From NCBI GenBank assembly GCA_963774155.1, contig CAVZDW010000005.1, forward strand, positions 1-64,000: 64,000 nt of DNA, read 5' to 3'. This DNA is from DASSUW01 sp963774155 (GTDB lineage Bacteria > Actinomycetota > Thermoleophilia > Solirubrobacterales > Solirubrobacteraceae). The translations under genes and the position numbers were made by a program. Numbering within the stretch: position 1 is the stretch's first letter; each line of letters begins with the position of its first letter. The notes beneath the pieces were generated by a model. The model saw nothing but the letters and a program-made list of their open reading frames with translations, was not told the DNA's origin and made no database searches. Shown here one piece after another: positions 43,395 through 52,339 of this stretch.

Positions 43395-44473
43395 CGAGCG
43401 GGCCCGCCGGACGAGTCGTCGGTGGCCGCGCGGAGGGCGGCGCTCAGCGCGCGCCCGCTGGCCTCCCACGTGCGCGCCGCCAGCGCCTCCGCGCCGCCGG
43501 CGGCCAGGCGGGCGCGCAGCGCGTCGTCGCCCGCGAGGTCGCGCAGCGCCGCGCTGAGGGCGACGAGGTCGCCGGGCGGCACGTAGAGCGCGCCCGCGCC
43601 CGCCGTCTCGCGCAGGGCCGGCAGGTCGGAGACGATCGCCGGGGTGCCGTGGGCGTAGCCCTCGAGCGGCGGATAGCCATAGCCCTCCAGCCACGAGGGC
43701 AGGACGACGGCGCGGGCGCCGGCGTAGAGGGCGCCCTTCTCGGCGCGGCCGACCGCGCCGAGCAGGTGCACGGCGGGGCCGCGCAGGCTCTCGGCCAGGC
43801 GCCCGGTGCCGGCCAGCGCGAGCGCCTCGCCGGCGGGCAGCGCCGCGACGAGCCGGTCGACCGCCTTGCGCGGCTCGAGCGCCCCCACGAAGAGGAAGTA
43901 GCGCTCGGGCAGCCCGTACCGCTCGCGCACGGCCGTGACCGCGGCCGCGTCGGCCGGCGGACCGGGATCGCCGGCGCCCGCCGGGACGACGACGGCTTCG
44001 ACGCCGAGCCGCACCCGGACCAGCTCGGCGGTCGCCGCCGTGTCGGCGAGCACGCGGGCGGCCCGCCGCGCCAGCGGGCCCGGCCGCGCCAGGCGGTGCC
44101 AGAGCCGCTCGTAGCGGGTGAAGTCGCCGGGCCGCTCGAGGAAGCTGAGGTCGTGCACGGTCAGCACGATCGGCACGTCGCCCACTGCGACGGGCGCGGG
44201 CGCCGGCAGCCATACGACGTCGGCGCCGCCGGCGAGGCGGTCCAGCCGCGGCCGCCCCGCGATCGCCCCCGCGCCGTGCAGCACCCGCGACGGCGCCGGG
44301 TGCCTGACGGCGACCACGTTGGCGCCGAGCCCTGCCGGCAGCCGCGCGCCGCGCGGGAGCAGCACCCGGAGCTCGAGGTCGGGCTCGACCGCGGCGAGCA
44401 TGCCCGCGAGGTACTGCGCCACGCCGCGCGCGCCGCCCGCGAGACTGCGCCCGTCGACGGCGACGACCGTCAC
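43391..44473 (-). CDS. GT4-family glycosyltransferase
   Basis: A 360-residue GT-B enzyme: TVVAVDGRSLAGGARGVAQY at the start, VLTVHDLSFLERPGDFTRYE in the acceptor domain, YFLFVGALEPRKAVDRLVAA in the donor domain, and the E-x7-E region in SWLEGYGYPPLEGYAHGTPA (the first Glu is followed by Gly-Tyr, as in mannosyltransferases). It is translationally coupled to the GT2 gene downstream and sits 28 bases after the end of the large bifunctional glycosyltransferase. Confidence 0.9.
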   Translation of the reverse strand: MTVVAVDGRSLAGGARGVAQYLAGMLAAVEPDLELRVLLPRGARLPAGLGANVVAVRHPAPSRVLHGAGAIAGRPRLDRLAGGADVVWLPAPAPVAVGDVPIVLTVHDLSFLERPGDFTRYERLWHRLARPGPLARRAARVLADTAATAELVRVRLGVEAVVVPAGAGDPGPPADAAAVTAVRERYGLPERYFLFVGALEPRKAVDRLVAALPAGEALALAGTGRLAESLRGPAVHLLGAVGRAEKGALYAGARAVVLPSWLEGYGYPPLEGYAHGTPAIVSDLPALRETAGAGALYVPPGDLVALSAALRDLAGDDALRARLAAGGAEALAARTWEASGRALSAALRAATDDSSGGPAR

Positions 44474-44501
44474 GAACGCGCCCTCGTCGTCCGCGCCGCG
44501 C

Positions 44502-46947
44502 TCACCGCTCGCGGAGGAACGCGGTGACGCGGTCGAGCAGGGCGTCGTCGAACGACGCGTCCCAGCCGGTGCTCCAGCGCACGGCGCTCCCGCGCAGGCG
44601 CGCGGCGGCGTCGCCCGCCCTCGCCTCGGCCGCGACGAGCGCCTCGGCGATGCCCTCGACGGTCGGCTCCGCCGCTACGAGGTTGGACGAGATCGCGGCC
44701 AGCGACTCGGTCGTCCGGTTCTCGAACGTCGTCGTCACGGCCACGACGCCCGCGCGGGCCATCTCGATCGGGACCAGGCCCGTCCGCGGCCCGGCGAGCG
44801 GTGCGAGGCCGATGTCGTAGCCGCGCGGATCGGCGGCGCCGACGAGCTGCATCCAGTCGCCGCCGCCGAGGTCGAGCCGCCCCTTGCGCCCGGTGTCGAC
44901 GCCGTGCAGCGTCCAGCCGGCCAGTGCGCCCCGCTCGAGCGCGCGCGAGAGGCCGAGCACGCCGAGCTCGAGCAGCTCGCCGCCGGAGAAGAGCAGGCGC
45001 CGCCCCGGTTCCACCGCCGCGGGCGGCGGCACAAGAACCGCCTCCTCGAACACGGCCGAGGCGCGATCGCCGGCGGCCGGGCCGTCGGCGAAGACGCCGA
45101 GGCCGCGGACGCGGAAGAAGTCCCGCAGGAGCGACGAGGAGAACAGCGCGCGGTGGGGGAACGTGTAGCTCTCCGCCGCGAGCGCGGAGTGCGTGCCCGC
45201 GGGATGGCGCAGCGGCTCGTAGTCGGCGATCACGTAGAGGAAGCGGCCGTGCGGGCGCGCGAGGTGCGCCGACCGCCAGTCGGTGGCGACGAACGTGTCG
45301 GACCCGCTGACCTCGATGCCCGTCGACTCGCGCCCGGGCACGACCTCGAACCCGCCCGGCTCCTCGACGCCGGGCTCGACCGTGACCAGTCGCACCCGAT
45401 GGCCGCGCGCCGCGAGCCGGCGAGCCAGCTGGAGCACCGCCTCGGACGGGCGCGAGAACAGGATGTTGATCCGCTCGGGCGCGCCGTCGGCCGGGGCGAA
45501 GCGCAGCGGTTGCAGGGCCTCGGCGAGCACGCGCAGGTCGGGGTCGCCCGGCACGCGCGCCCGCGCGCTCGGCGCGAGCACCGGCGGCGGCGCTGCGTCG
45601 AGCCGCGCGGCCAGGAGCCGCCGCCACAGGAAGGCGTAGCCGAGCATCCACTCGGCACCCAGCGTCTCCGGCCGCGGCCGCGCCAGCTCGCGGGCGCCGC
45701 GCGCGAAGAGCCGCGGGATCGGGACGAACGAGCGGTCGGCGCGCAGGACCGTCGCGAGCGAGCGGCGCTTGGGGCGGCTCATCCGCGCGCCGCAGCGCAG
45801 CTCGAGCACGGCCGCGAGGTGCTGGACCCGGCAGGCGTCGACGAAGTAGTGCCTCCGCCACAGCCGGACGCGCTCCTGCGGGCCGCGGCGCAGCGAGGAG
45901 AGCCGGTCGCGCAGGCGGACCATGCGCGTCGCGGTGGCGTGGCCGATCGTCGCAGCGTCGTGCTGGACGTAGTCGTAGAGCGCTCGCGGCACGAAGCGGA
46001 TCTCGCCGAGCGCGCGCGCCGTGAGCGCCAGCCAGTGGTCGTGATAGTGGGCGAACTGCGCCGGGGGAAAGGGGAGCGCGTCGTCCAGCAGGTCGCGCCG
46101 GAAGAGCGAGGCGGCCCCGGTCACGCAGTTCCCCACGAGCAGCGACAGCAGGTCCTCGTGGTTGTTGGCGCGGGCGCCCCAGTAGGTGTCGGCGAGCCGC
46201 TCGCCGGCCGCGGAGATGATCCGCTGGTCGCTGTAGACCAGCCGCGCGTCGCCGATCGCGGCCACGAGCGTCTCCAGCTTGTCCGGGTCCCAGGCGTCGT
46301 CCTGGTCGGCGAGCGCCACGAACCGGGCTCGCGCCGGGACGAGCTCCAGCGCCCGCTCGAAGTTGCCGTAGAAGCCGCGCCGCCGGTCGGAGCGCGAGAC
46401 CACGAACCGCGGGTCGCCGGCGAGCACGGCCTCCAGCTCCGCGAACCGCTCGGGGTCGGAGCAGTCGTCGCTGACGACGCACAACCAGTCGGTCAGGGTC
46501 TGCGCGCGGAGCGACTCCACCTGGCGCCGGAAGAGCTCGACGCGGCGGCTCGAAGGTCGCCATGGCGATCGCCACGAGCGGCGACCCCGGCAGCGGCTCG
46601 GGCGGCGACGCGACCTCGATCCGCGCCAGCTCGGCGGAACGGCCGTCGCCGGCCCGCACGGAGATCACGACCTCGTCCGCCCCGGCGGTCACGCGGGCCA
46701 TGCCCCAGAAGCCCGCCCCGTGCTCCCGCGGCATCCCGCACGCCATCAGCGCCTGCTCGGAGCCGTTCACCACGAGCGCGAGCGACCCGGCCGGCGAGCA
46801 CGTGCCGGCCACGAACAGCGCGGTCCCCGCGCCGACGGTCACCGCCGCCGGGAGCGGCGCGTCGAGCCGGACGTCCAGTTCGCCGGCGGCTGTGGCGGTC
46901 TCGACGGCCAAGGCGCGGGCTAGCGTACCCTCCGGTCCGGTGACCAC
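44502..46947 (-). pseudogene. Large bifunctional GT2-GT4 glycosyltransferase, one frame change
   Basis: Three parts are seen. An N-terminal beta-sandwich (from about 46947) contains FVAGTCSPAGSLALVVNGSE and ALMACGMPREHGAGFWGMAR. A GT2 domain starts VAIAMATFEPP; one extra base near 46540 then shifts the frame, and the rest runs open for 672 residues from QVESLRAQTLTDWLCVVSDD, with ADQDDAWDPDKLE as the DxD site. A GT4-like domain ends the protein (LLFSGGELLELGVLGLSRAL, GLAPLAGPRTGLVPIEMARA). The GTG at 46947 overlaps the divergent acetyltransferase start. With one clean insertion, sequence error or a very recent mutation are both possible. Confidence 0.78.
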
Positions 46948-47512
46948 GGAGTTCCTGCGCGCCCTGCGCGCCCGCCATCCGGGCCTGCGCGAGGCGCTGA
47001 TGGCCGACGCGAAGATCACGGCGGCGTACCGCGGGGAGCGGCACGAGTTCCGGTCGCCGCTCGACGCCGCGGTCCAGCTCGCCCGGCTGGCGCTGGTGAG
47101 CGACGCGTTCCTCGGCCAGGCGCTCTACCGGACGAAGGCGGCGCTCCAGAAGCGCGGCGTGCCCGTCCTGCCGCGGATCCTGCACCGGCTCGCGATGATG
47201 ACCGCGCAGGTGTCGATCGGCGACCCCGTGATCGTCGAGCCCGGCGTCTACATCGTCCACGGCCAGGTCGTGATCGACGGGACGGTGGAGATCGGCTCGG
47301 GCGTGAGCATCTCGCCGTGGGTGACGATCGGGCTGCGGGCCGGCAACTACCAGGGGGCGACGATCGAGCGCAACGTGAGCATCGGGACCGGGGCGAAGAT
47401 CATCGGCCCGGTGCGGATCGGCGAGGGGGCGACGATCGGCGCGAACGCCGTCGTGGTGGACGACGTCCCGGCGGGAGCCACCGCCGTCGGAGTGCCCGCT
47501 CGGATACGGTGA
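46940..47512 (+). CDS. Serine-O-acetyltransferase-like LbH enzyme
   Basis: A 190-residue hexapeptide acyltransferase. An N-terminal helical domain (about 1-85) is followed by the beta-helix: VEPGVYIVHGQVVIDGTVEI, GSGVSISPWVTIGLRAGNYQ and IGPVRIGEGATIGANAVVVD, ending GATAVGVPARIR. It resembles CysE-type proteins used to O-acetylate sugars in polysaccharide loci. GTG at 46940 is the start. The dioxygenase gene follows six bases after the stop. Confidence 0.85.
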   Translation: MTTEFLRALRARHPGLREALMADAKITAAYRGERHEFRSPLDAAVQLARLALVSDAFLGQALYRTKAALQKRGVPVLPRILHRLAMMTAQVSIGDPVIVEPGVYIVHGQVVIDGTVEIGSGVSISPWVTIGLRAGNYQGATIERNVSIGTGAKIIGPVRIGEGATIGANAVVVDDVPAGATAVGVPARIR

Positions 47513-47518
47513 ATCGCC

Positions 47519-48571
47519 ATGTGGCGATTCAGGCGCAAGGACGGCGGGGGAACGGCGACGGTCGAGCTGCCGCCGGATATGGGGGCGGAGTGGACCGGGT
47601 CCACCGCCGAGCTGTGGGACGAGATCGAGCGGCTGAGCGCGGCCAACCGCGAGCAGCCGGACACCGAGACCGAGCGGCGCGTGCTGCGGCTCCGCCATGT
47701 CGCGGGCGCTCGCGCGTACGGCGAGGCGAGCATCGGTTCCGACTTCGCCGCGCGTGACGCCGCCGGGCTGCCGGCCGGCGACCCGCTGCCGGAGTTCACG
47801 CGCGCCGACCTGGAGCCCGGGCTGCTCCGCGCGGGCATCCTGCGTGACGGCTGCGTGCTCGTGCGCGGCCTGATCGAGCGCGAGACCGCCCTCGCCTTCG
47901 CCGAGCGCATCGACCGCTCGTTCGCCGAGCGCGAGCGCCACGACGCCGGCGAGACGCCGGAGTCCGGCTACTACGAGGAGTTCGTGCCCAACATGCCCTA
48001 CAAGGGCGTGCTCGGCCGCGAGTGGATCAAGGACGGCGGCGGCGTCCTCGCCGCCGACTCGCCGAAGGTGGCGTTCGAGATGTTCGAGCTGTTCCGCGCC
48101 GCGGACCTGCAGCCGCTCGTCGACGGCTATCTCGGCGAGCCGGCCCTGATCTCGGTCCACAAGACGACGCTGCGCAAGGCCGCGCCGGCGGTGCCGGGCG
48201 CCTGGCACCAGGACGGCTCGTTCATGGGCGACGTCCGCTCGCTGAACCTGTGGCTCTCGCTGTCGCGCTGCGGCGACGTCGCGCCCGGGCTCGACCTCGT
48301 GCCGCGCCGGCTCGACCATCTGGTGGCGCGCGGGACCGACGAGGCGATGCTCGACATCCAGGTATCGCAGGCCAAGGCCGAGGAGGCGGCGGGCGACGTG
48401 CCGATCGTCCGGCCGATCTTCGAGCCCGGCGACGCGCTGCTCTTCGACGAGCTGTTCCTGCACCAGACGGCATCCGACCCGTCGATGCCGAACCCGCGGT
48501 ACGCGATCGAGAACTGGTTCTTCGCCGGCTCGGCGTTTCCCGAGGACTACGCGCCGGTCGCGCCGTGGTGA
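47519..48571 (+). CDS. PhyH-type 2-oxoglutarate/Fe(II) dioxygenase
   Basis: A 350-residue protein with the double-stranded beta-helix of phytanoyl-CoA dioxygenases. GILRDGCVLVRGLIERETAL is the family start; the iron ligands are His and Asp in GAWHQDGSFM and the distal His in FLHQTASDPS, with the Arg for 2-oxoglutarate in NPRYAIENWFF. In a glycan locus such an enzyme could hydroxylate or epimerise a sugar or lipid group. It is coupled to the methyltransferase downstream (GTGA overlap). Confidence 0.85.
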   Translation: MWRFRRKDGGGTATVELPPDMGAEWTGSTAELWDEIERLSAANREQPDTETERRVLRLRHVAGARAYGEASIGSDFAARDAAGLPAGDPLPEFTRADLEPGLLRAGILRDGCVLVRGLIERETALAFAERIDRSFAERERHDAGETPESGYYEEFVPNMPYKGVLGREWIKDGGGVLAADSPKVAFEMFELFRAADLQPLVDGYLGEPALISVHKTTLRKAAPAVPGAWHQDGSFMGDVRSLNLWLSLSRCGDVAPGLDLVPRRLDHLVARGTDEAMLDIQVSQAKAEEAAGDVPIVRPIFEPGDALLFDELFLHQTASDPSMPNPRYAIENWFFAGSAFPEDYAPVAPW

Positions 48572-49545
48572 CGCGCCTGGACGTCGACCCCTACGAGCAC
48601 GACCACGCTCGCTGGGGAACCTCCCTGGCGCACACGGCCGACCTCTCGCTGCCGTGCCTGGACGCGGCGGGCGCGCGCTCGGTGGTCGAGGTCGGCGCCT
48701 ACGCGGGCGACTTCACGCGCGTGCTCGTCGCGTGGGCGGCGCAGTCCGGGGCGACCGTGCAGGCCGTCGATCCCTCGCCGCAGCCCGATCTCGTCAAGCT
48801 CGCGGAGGCCAACGCCGGGCTCGAGCTGATCCGGCGCACGAGCCTCGACGCGCTGCGCGACATCCCGCTGCCCGACGCCGTCGTCATCGACGGCGACCAC
48901 AACTACTTCACGGTCGCCGAGGAGCTGCGGCTGATCGGCGAGCGCGCGCCGGGGGCGGAGCTGCCGCTGCTGCTCTTCCACGACGTCGGCTGGCCGCACG
49001 CCCGCCGCGACGACTACTTCGACTACGAGGCGATCCCGCCCGAGGCTCGCTCTCCGCAGGTCGGCGACGCCGGCGGCCTCTACCCCGGCGACCCCGGCGT
49101 GCACCGCGACGGGTTGCCGTACCCGCGCTCCGCGGCCCGCGAGGGCGGGCCCGGGAACGGCGTGCTGACGGCGATCGAGGACTTCGTGGCGGGCCGAGAC
49201 CGGCTGCGCCTCGCGGTCGTGCCGGTCTTCTTCGGGCTCGGCGTCGTCTGGCACCTCGACGCGCCGTGGTCGGAAGCCGTGGCGGAGATCCTCGACCCGT
49301 GGGACCGCAACCCGCTGCTCGAGCGGCTCGAGGACAACCGGATCCACCTGATCGCCCGGGCGTGGGCGTCCCAGCGCGTGCAGGGGCCGCAGGAGGCCAT
49401 GCTCGAGCGCATCGCGGGCTCGAGCGCGTTCCGGGTGGCGGCGTGGCTCTCGCGGCTGCGGGTCAGCCTCGGGGTCGCCTCTGGCGCTCCTGCGCTTTCC
49501 ACGGAGGAGATCCGCCGCGTGCTTTCCACCGACGGTACGCGTTAG
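48568..49545 (+). CDS. Class I SAM-dependent methyltransferase
   Basis: A 325-residue protein. The SAM-binding motif is VVEVGAYAGDFTRVL, with AVDPSPQPDLVKLAEANAGL (acidic end of beta-2) and PDAVVIDGDHNYFTVAEELR as in cephalosporin-hydroxylase/TylF-related O-methyltransferases. The C-terminal segment (about 285-325), SSAFRVAAWLSRLRVSLGVA, resembles the tail motif of glycan glycosyltransferases. GTG at 48568 overlaps the dioxygenase stop. It converges with, and overlaps by 83 bases, the next gene. Confidence 0.85.
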   Translation: MTRLDVDPYEHDHARWGTSLAHTADLSLPCLDAAGARSVVEVGAYAGDFTRVLVAWAAQSGATVQAVDPSPQPDLVKLAEANAGLELIRRTSLDALRDIPLPDAVVIDGDHNYFTVAEELRLIGERAPGAELPLLLFHDVGWPHARRDDYFDYEAIPPEARSPQVGDAGGLYPGDPGVHRDGLPYPRSAAREGGPGNGVLTAIEDFVAGRDRLRLAVVPVFFGLGVVWHLDAPWSEAVAEILDPWDRNPLLERLEDNRIHLIARAWASQRVQGPQEAMLERIAGSSAFRVAAWLSRLRVSLGVASGAPALSTEEIRRVLSTDGTR

Positions 49546-50404
49546 CCAGCCGCAGCGGCTCGGTGAGCTTCCAGCCGAGCGTCGACGTCATGGCGTCGAG
49601 CTCGCGCTGGAGCGGGAGCAGCTGCGCCTCACGGCGCGAGTACTCGGAGAAGAGGATGGTCTGGGCGGCGTCCCTTTCCGCCTCTGCGAGCCGGGCGCGC
49701 GTTTTCCAATCATCCGGCCGCGGCGGCGCGCCGGGCAGGCGGCCGTCCCACTTCTCGGCGAGCCGAACGTGCGCCTCGGTCCAGGCCTCCGGCTCCTCGG
49801 CGAGCTCGAGCGAGGCGTGGTGGAGCACGCCGAGGTCCTCCACGACGACCTTGCGGCCGGCCTTGCGCGCCTGGGCGCAGAAGTCGACCTCGTAGCCGAT
49901 CCCGAGCGCGAGCGTCTCGTCGAAGCGCAGCGAGGCCACGGCCCAGGGGGAGAGGGCGAGCAGGAACCCGGCCACGGCGTCGACCTCGGCCGGTGGGCGG
50001 CCGGCGCGCGCCCAGGCAAAGGCGTCGAGCTCGCCGCCGCCGAACTCGCCGTAGCGCAGGCGCACCTCGCCGGCGACGACCGCGCCCTCCCACCATGCGG
50101 CGCCGGCCACCCCGGTGGCCCCGACGCAGCCGACGACGGCGACGTCCGGGTCGGCCAGGGCGCGGCGGACCTTCGCGCACAGGTCCGGGTCCGTGATCTG
50201 GGCGTCCTCGCCGACGATCACGAGCGCCTCGAGGTCGTCGCGCGCCGCCGCACGGTCGAGCAGGAGGTTGAGGCTGCGGCAGATCGAGCTGGTGGCGGCC
50301 AGGACGTCGACCACCGAGCCCGGCTCGGCGGCGAGTGCGATGCCGGGCCCTGCGTGCTCGCGGTAGCCGTCGGGCTCCTGGACGGCGCTGGCGAAGGCGA
50401 TCAT
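49463..50404 (-). CDS. StrF/GT2-like glycosyltransferase, paralogue A
   Basis: A 313-residue protein. MIAFASAVQEPDGYREHAGP, then LEALVIVGEDAQITDPDLCA and VVGCVGATGVAGAAWWEGAV, point to the StrF/GT2-like group, a compact GT-A fold without a signal peptide. IGYEVDFCAQARKAGRKVVV and LGVLHHASLE give the acidic and His residues of the active site. A short coiled coil (about 240-280) leads to the tail STLGWKLTEPLRLANAYRRW. It overlaps paralogue B by four bases. Confidence 0.8.
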   Translation of the reverse strand: MIAFASAVQEPDGYREHAGPGIALAAEPGSVVDVLAATSSICRSLNLLLDRAAARDDLEALVIVGEDAQITDPDLCAKVRRALADPDVAVVGCVGATGVAGAAWWEGAVVAGEVRLRYGEFGGGELDAFAWARAGRPPAEVDAVAGFLLALSPWAVASLRFDETLALGIGYEVDFCAQARKAGRKVVVEDLGVLHHASLELAEEPEAWTEAHVRLAEKWDGRLPGAPPRPDDWKTRARLAEAERDAAQTILFSEYSRREAQLLPLQRELDAMTSTLGWKLTEPLRLANAYRRWKARGGSPPWKAQERQRRPRG

Positions 50405-51318
50405 CGGGCCCGCAGGCGGGGTCGTTCCTGCGGCGCCGGCTTGCGGAAGAGCCGCAGCGGCGCCGTCAGCCGCCAGGAGATGCTCGTGCGGGTCTCGGGA
50501 ATCAGCTGCTCGAGCATCGCCTGCCGCGCCTCGATCTCCTGCGCCGTCGCGCGGGCCATCGCGAGCGCGGCGTCGCGCTGCGCCTCGGCGCGCAGGGCGC
50601 GGTCCCGCCAGCTGCCCGGCCCCGTTCCGATCCCGGGCATCCGCCCGTCCCACTTCTCGGCCACGCTCATGTGCGCGTCGATCCACTCGCGCTGGTCGGG
50701 GACCATCTCCAGCGGCCGGTGGTGGATGGCGCGGAAGTCCGCGGTGACGACCTTGCGGCCGGACTCGCGGACCTGGAGGCAGAGGTCGAGGTCGTAGCCG
50801 TGGAAGCCGCCGAGCGTCTCGTCGAAGCGCAGGTTGCGCACGACCCACGGGGAGAGGACGAGGACGAAGCCGTCGAGCGTCTCGACCTCACCGGTCCGGG
50901 CGTAGGCGGGCGCGTCGCCCCAGTTCCACGAGAACGCGTGCAGGTCGCCGCCGCCGTGCTCGGGGTAGCGGTTGATGAAGTGCGAGAGCGTCACGGACGC
51001 CTCCCACCAGGCGATGCTGCGCACCCCGACGGCCCCGGCGCAGCCGATCAGGCCGACGTCGGGATCCGCCAGCGTGGCGCGGATCGTCGCGCACAGGTAG
51101 TCGGACACGAGCTCGGCGTCCTGGTGGACGAGCACGAGCGCCTCGAGGTCGTCGCGCTCGGCCGCGCGGTCGAGCACCGCGTTGTAGCTCTGGAAGATCG
51201 TCCCGGAGGCCGGCAGGTCGTAGACGACGCTGTCGGCCTCGGCGGCCAGGCGGATGCCGGGCTCCGCGCAGGTGCGGAAGATCTCGGGCTTGGTGATCGC
51301 GGTGCCGAAGGCGATCAT
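50401..51318 (-). CDS. StrF/GT2-like glycosyltransferase, paralogue B
   Basis: A 305-residue close relative of the gene downstream: MIAFGTAITKPEIFRTCAEP, LEALVLVHQDAELVSDYLCA, VGLIGCAGAVGVRSIAWWEA, GYDLDLCLQVRESGRKVVTA and FRAIHHRPLE match block by block. The tail TSISWRLTAPLRLFRKPA is the same type of motif. The two probably arose by tandem duplication and may add successive sugars. The start overlaps the stop of the TylF-like methyltransferase gene. Confidence 0.8.
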   Translation of the reverse strand: MIAFGTAITKPEIFRTCAEPGIRLAAEADSVVYDLPASGTIFQSYNAVLDRAAERDDLEALVLVHQDAELVSDYLCATIRATLADPDVGLIGCAGAVGVRSIAWWEASVTLSHFINRYPEHGGGDLHAFSWNWGDAPAYARTGEVETLDGFVLVLSPWVVRNLRFDETLGGFHGYDLDLCLQVRESGRKVVTADFRAIHHRPLEMVPDQREWIDAHMSVAEKWDGRMPGIGTGPGSWRDRALRAEAQRDAALAMARATAQEIEARQAMLEQLIPETRTSISWRLTAPLRLFRKPAPQERPRLRAR

Positions 51319-52313
51319 CGCGTCCGGCGCCGCCACGGCCGGCTGCGCAGCGCCGCGACCTCGCGTTCCAGCTCCAGCTCGCGGCCCGTCGGCACGTGCG
51401 GCGCGCGCGTCCGGGGCAGCGCCTCGGCACGCGCGGGAGCACGCCGAGACACTGGGCCGACCTCGATCGGCGCGCCGTCGGTCCGCCGCCACCGCACGCA
51501 GGTCCAGTCGACCTCCTCGATCGGCTCCGCGATGCCGTGCTCGGCGCGGAACTCGTCGACCGCGCGGCGGCACTCGGCGCGGTCCATCACGCCGTAGTCG
51601 TCGACGATCACGTGACCGCCGACCGCGAGGCCCGGATAGAGCGCCTCGAGCGCGGCGCGCGTCGCCTCGTAGGTGTCGGCGTCGAGCCGGATCAGCGCCC
51701 AGCGGCCGCCGGCGAGCGCGGGCATCGTCTCCTCGAAGAAGCCGGCGACGAAGCGCACGCCGTCGTCGAGGCCGAGGCGCGCGAAGCTCTCCTGCACCTC
51801 CTCGAGCGGGACGGAGAGGAAGTCGATCGCGTTGAGGTCGCCGAGCTCGTCGGCGGCCGGAAAGCCCTGGAAGGAGTCGGCGACCACCACCGTCCGGCCC
51901 GCGCCGAGCGAGTCGAGCGTGGCGCGCATCAGCATCGACGCCCCACCGCGCCAGGCGCCGGCCTCGATGAGGTCGCCCTCGACGCCGTCGCGCACCACGG
52001 ACTCGACGCAGGCCTGGAGATCGTCGAGCCGGTTCAGGCCGACCATCGTCAGCCCGTGCAGCGGCCAGTCGAGCCCGGCCGCGCGGAACTGCCGCTCCTC
52101 ACCGGACAGCTCCCGCGAGGCCACCGCTCCGTCCATGAGACGGCTGACCGAAGCCGTGCGCGTGCCGGCCAGATCGCAGAGCGCGAGCTTGAGCAGGCCG
52201 AGGTAGGCGAGACGCAGGCTTTCCGCGTCCGGGGCCGGTCCCGGGGCGGCGGGCGCCCGTGCCGCCTTCCAGCCCGCGAACTCGCGGAGGGCCGTCAGGT
52301 CGGGGAACGCCAT
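51315..52313 (-). CDS. TylF/MycF-family O-methyltransferase
   Basis: A 332-residue sugar O-methyltransferase. Hallmarks are GLNRLDDLQACVESVVRDGV, GDLIEAGAWRGGASMLMRAT, VADSFQGFP, and the Mg-binding LIRLDADTYEATRAALEALY with GGHVIVDDYG. The family methylates sugar hydroxyls (e.g. in macrolides and glycans). The C-terminal 35 residues are basic and coiled. It leads the minus-strand trio and is divergent from the Wzt-like ATPase gene, 26 bases apart. Confidence 0.9.
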   Translation of the reverse strand: MAFPDLTALREFAGWKAARAPAAPGPAPDAESLRLAYLGLLKLALCDLAGTRTASVSRLMDGAVASRELSGEERQFRAAGLDWPLHGLTMVGLNRLDDLQACVESVVRDGVEGDLIEAGAWRGGASMLMRATLDSLGAGRTVVVADSFQGFPAADELGDLNAIDFLSVPLEEVQESFARLGLDDGVRFVAGFFEETMPALAGGRWALIRLDADTYEATRAALEALYPGLAVGGHVIVDDYGVMDRAECRRAVDEFRAEHGIAEPIEEVDWTCVRWRRTDGAPIEVGPVSRRAPARAEALPRTRAPHVPTGRELELEREVAALRSRPWRRRTR

Positions 52314-52339
52314 CGCGGCCGCATGATATTGCTGCGCTG

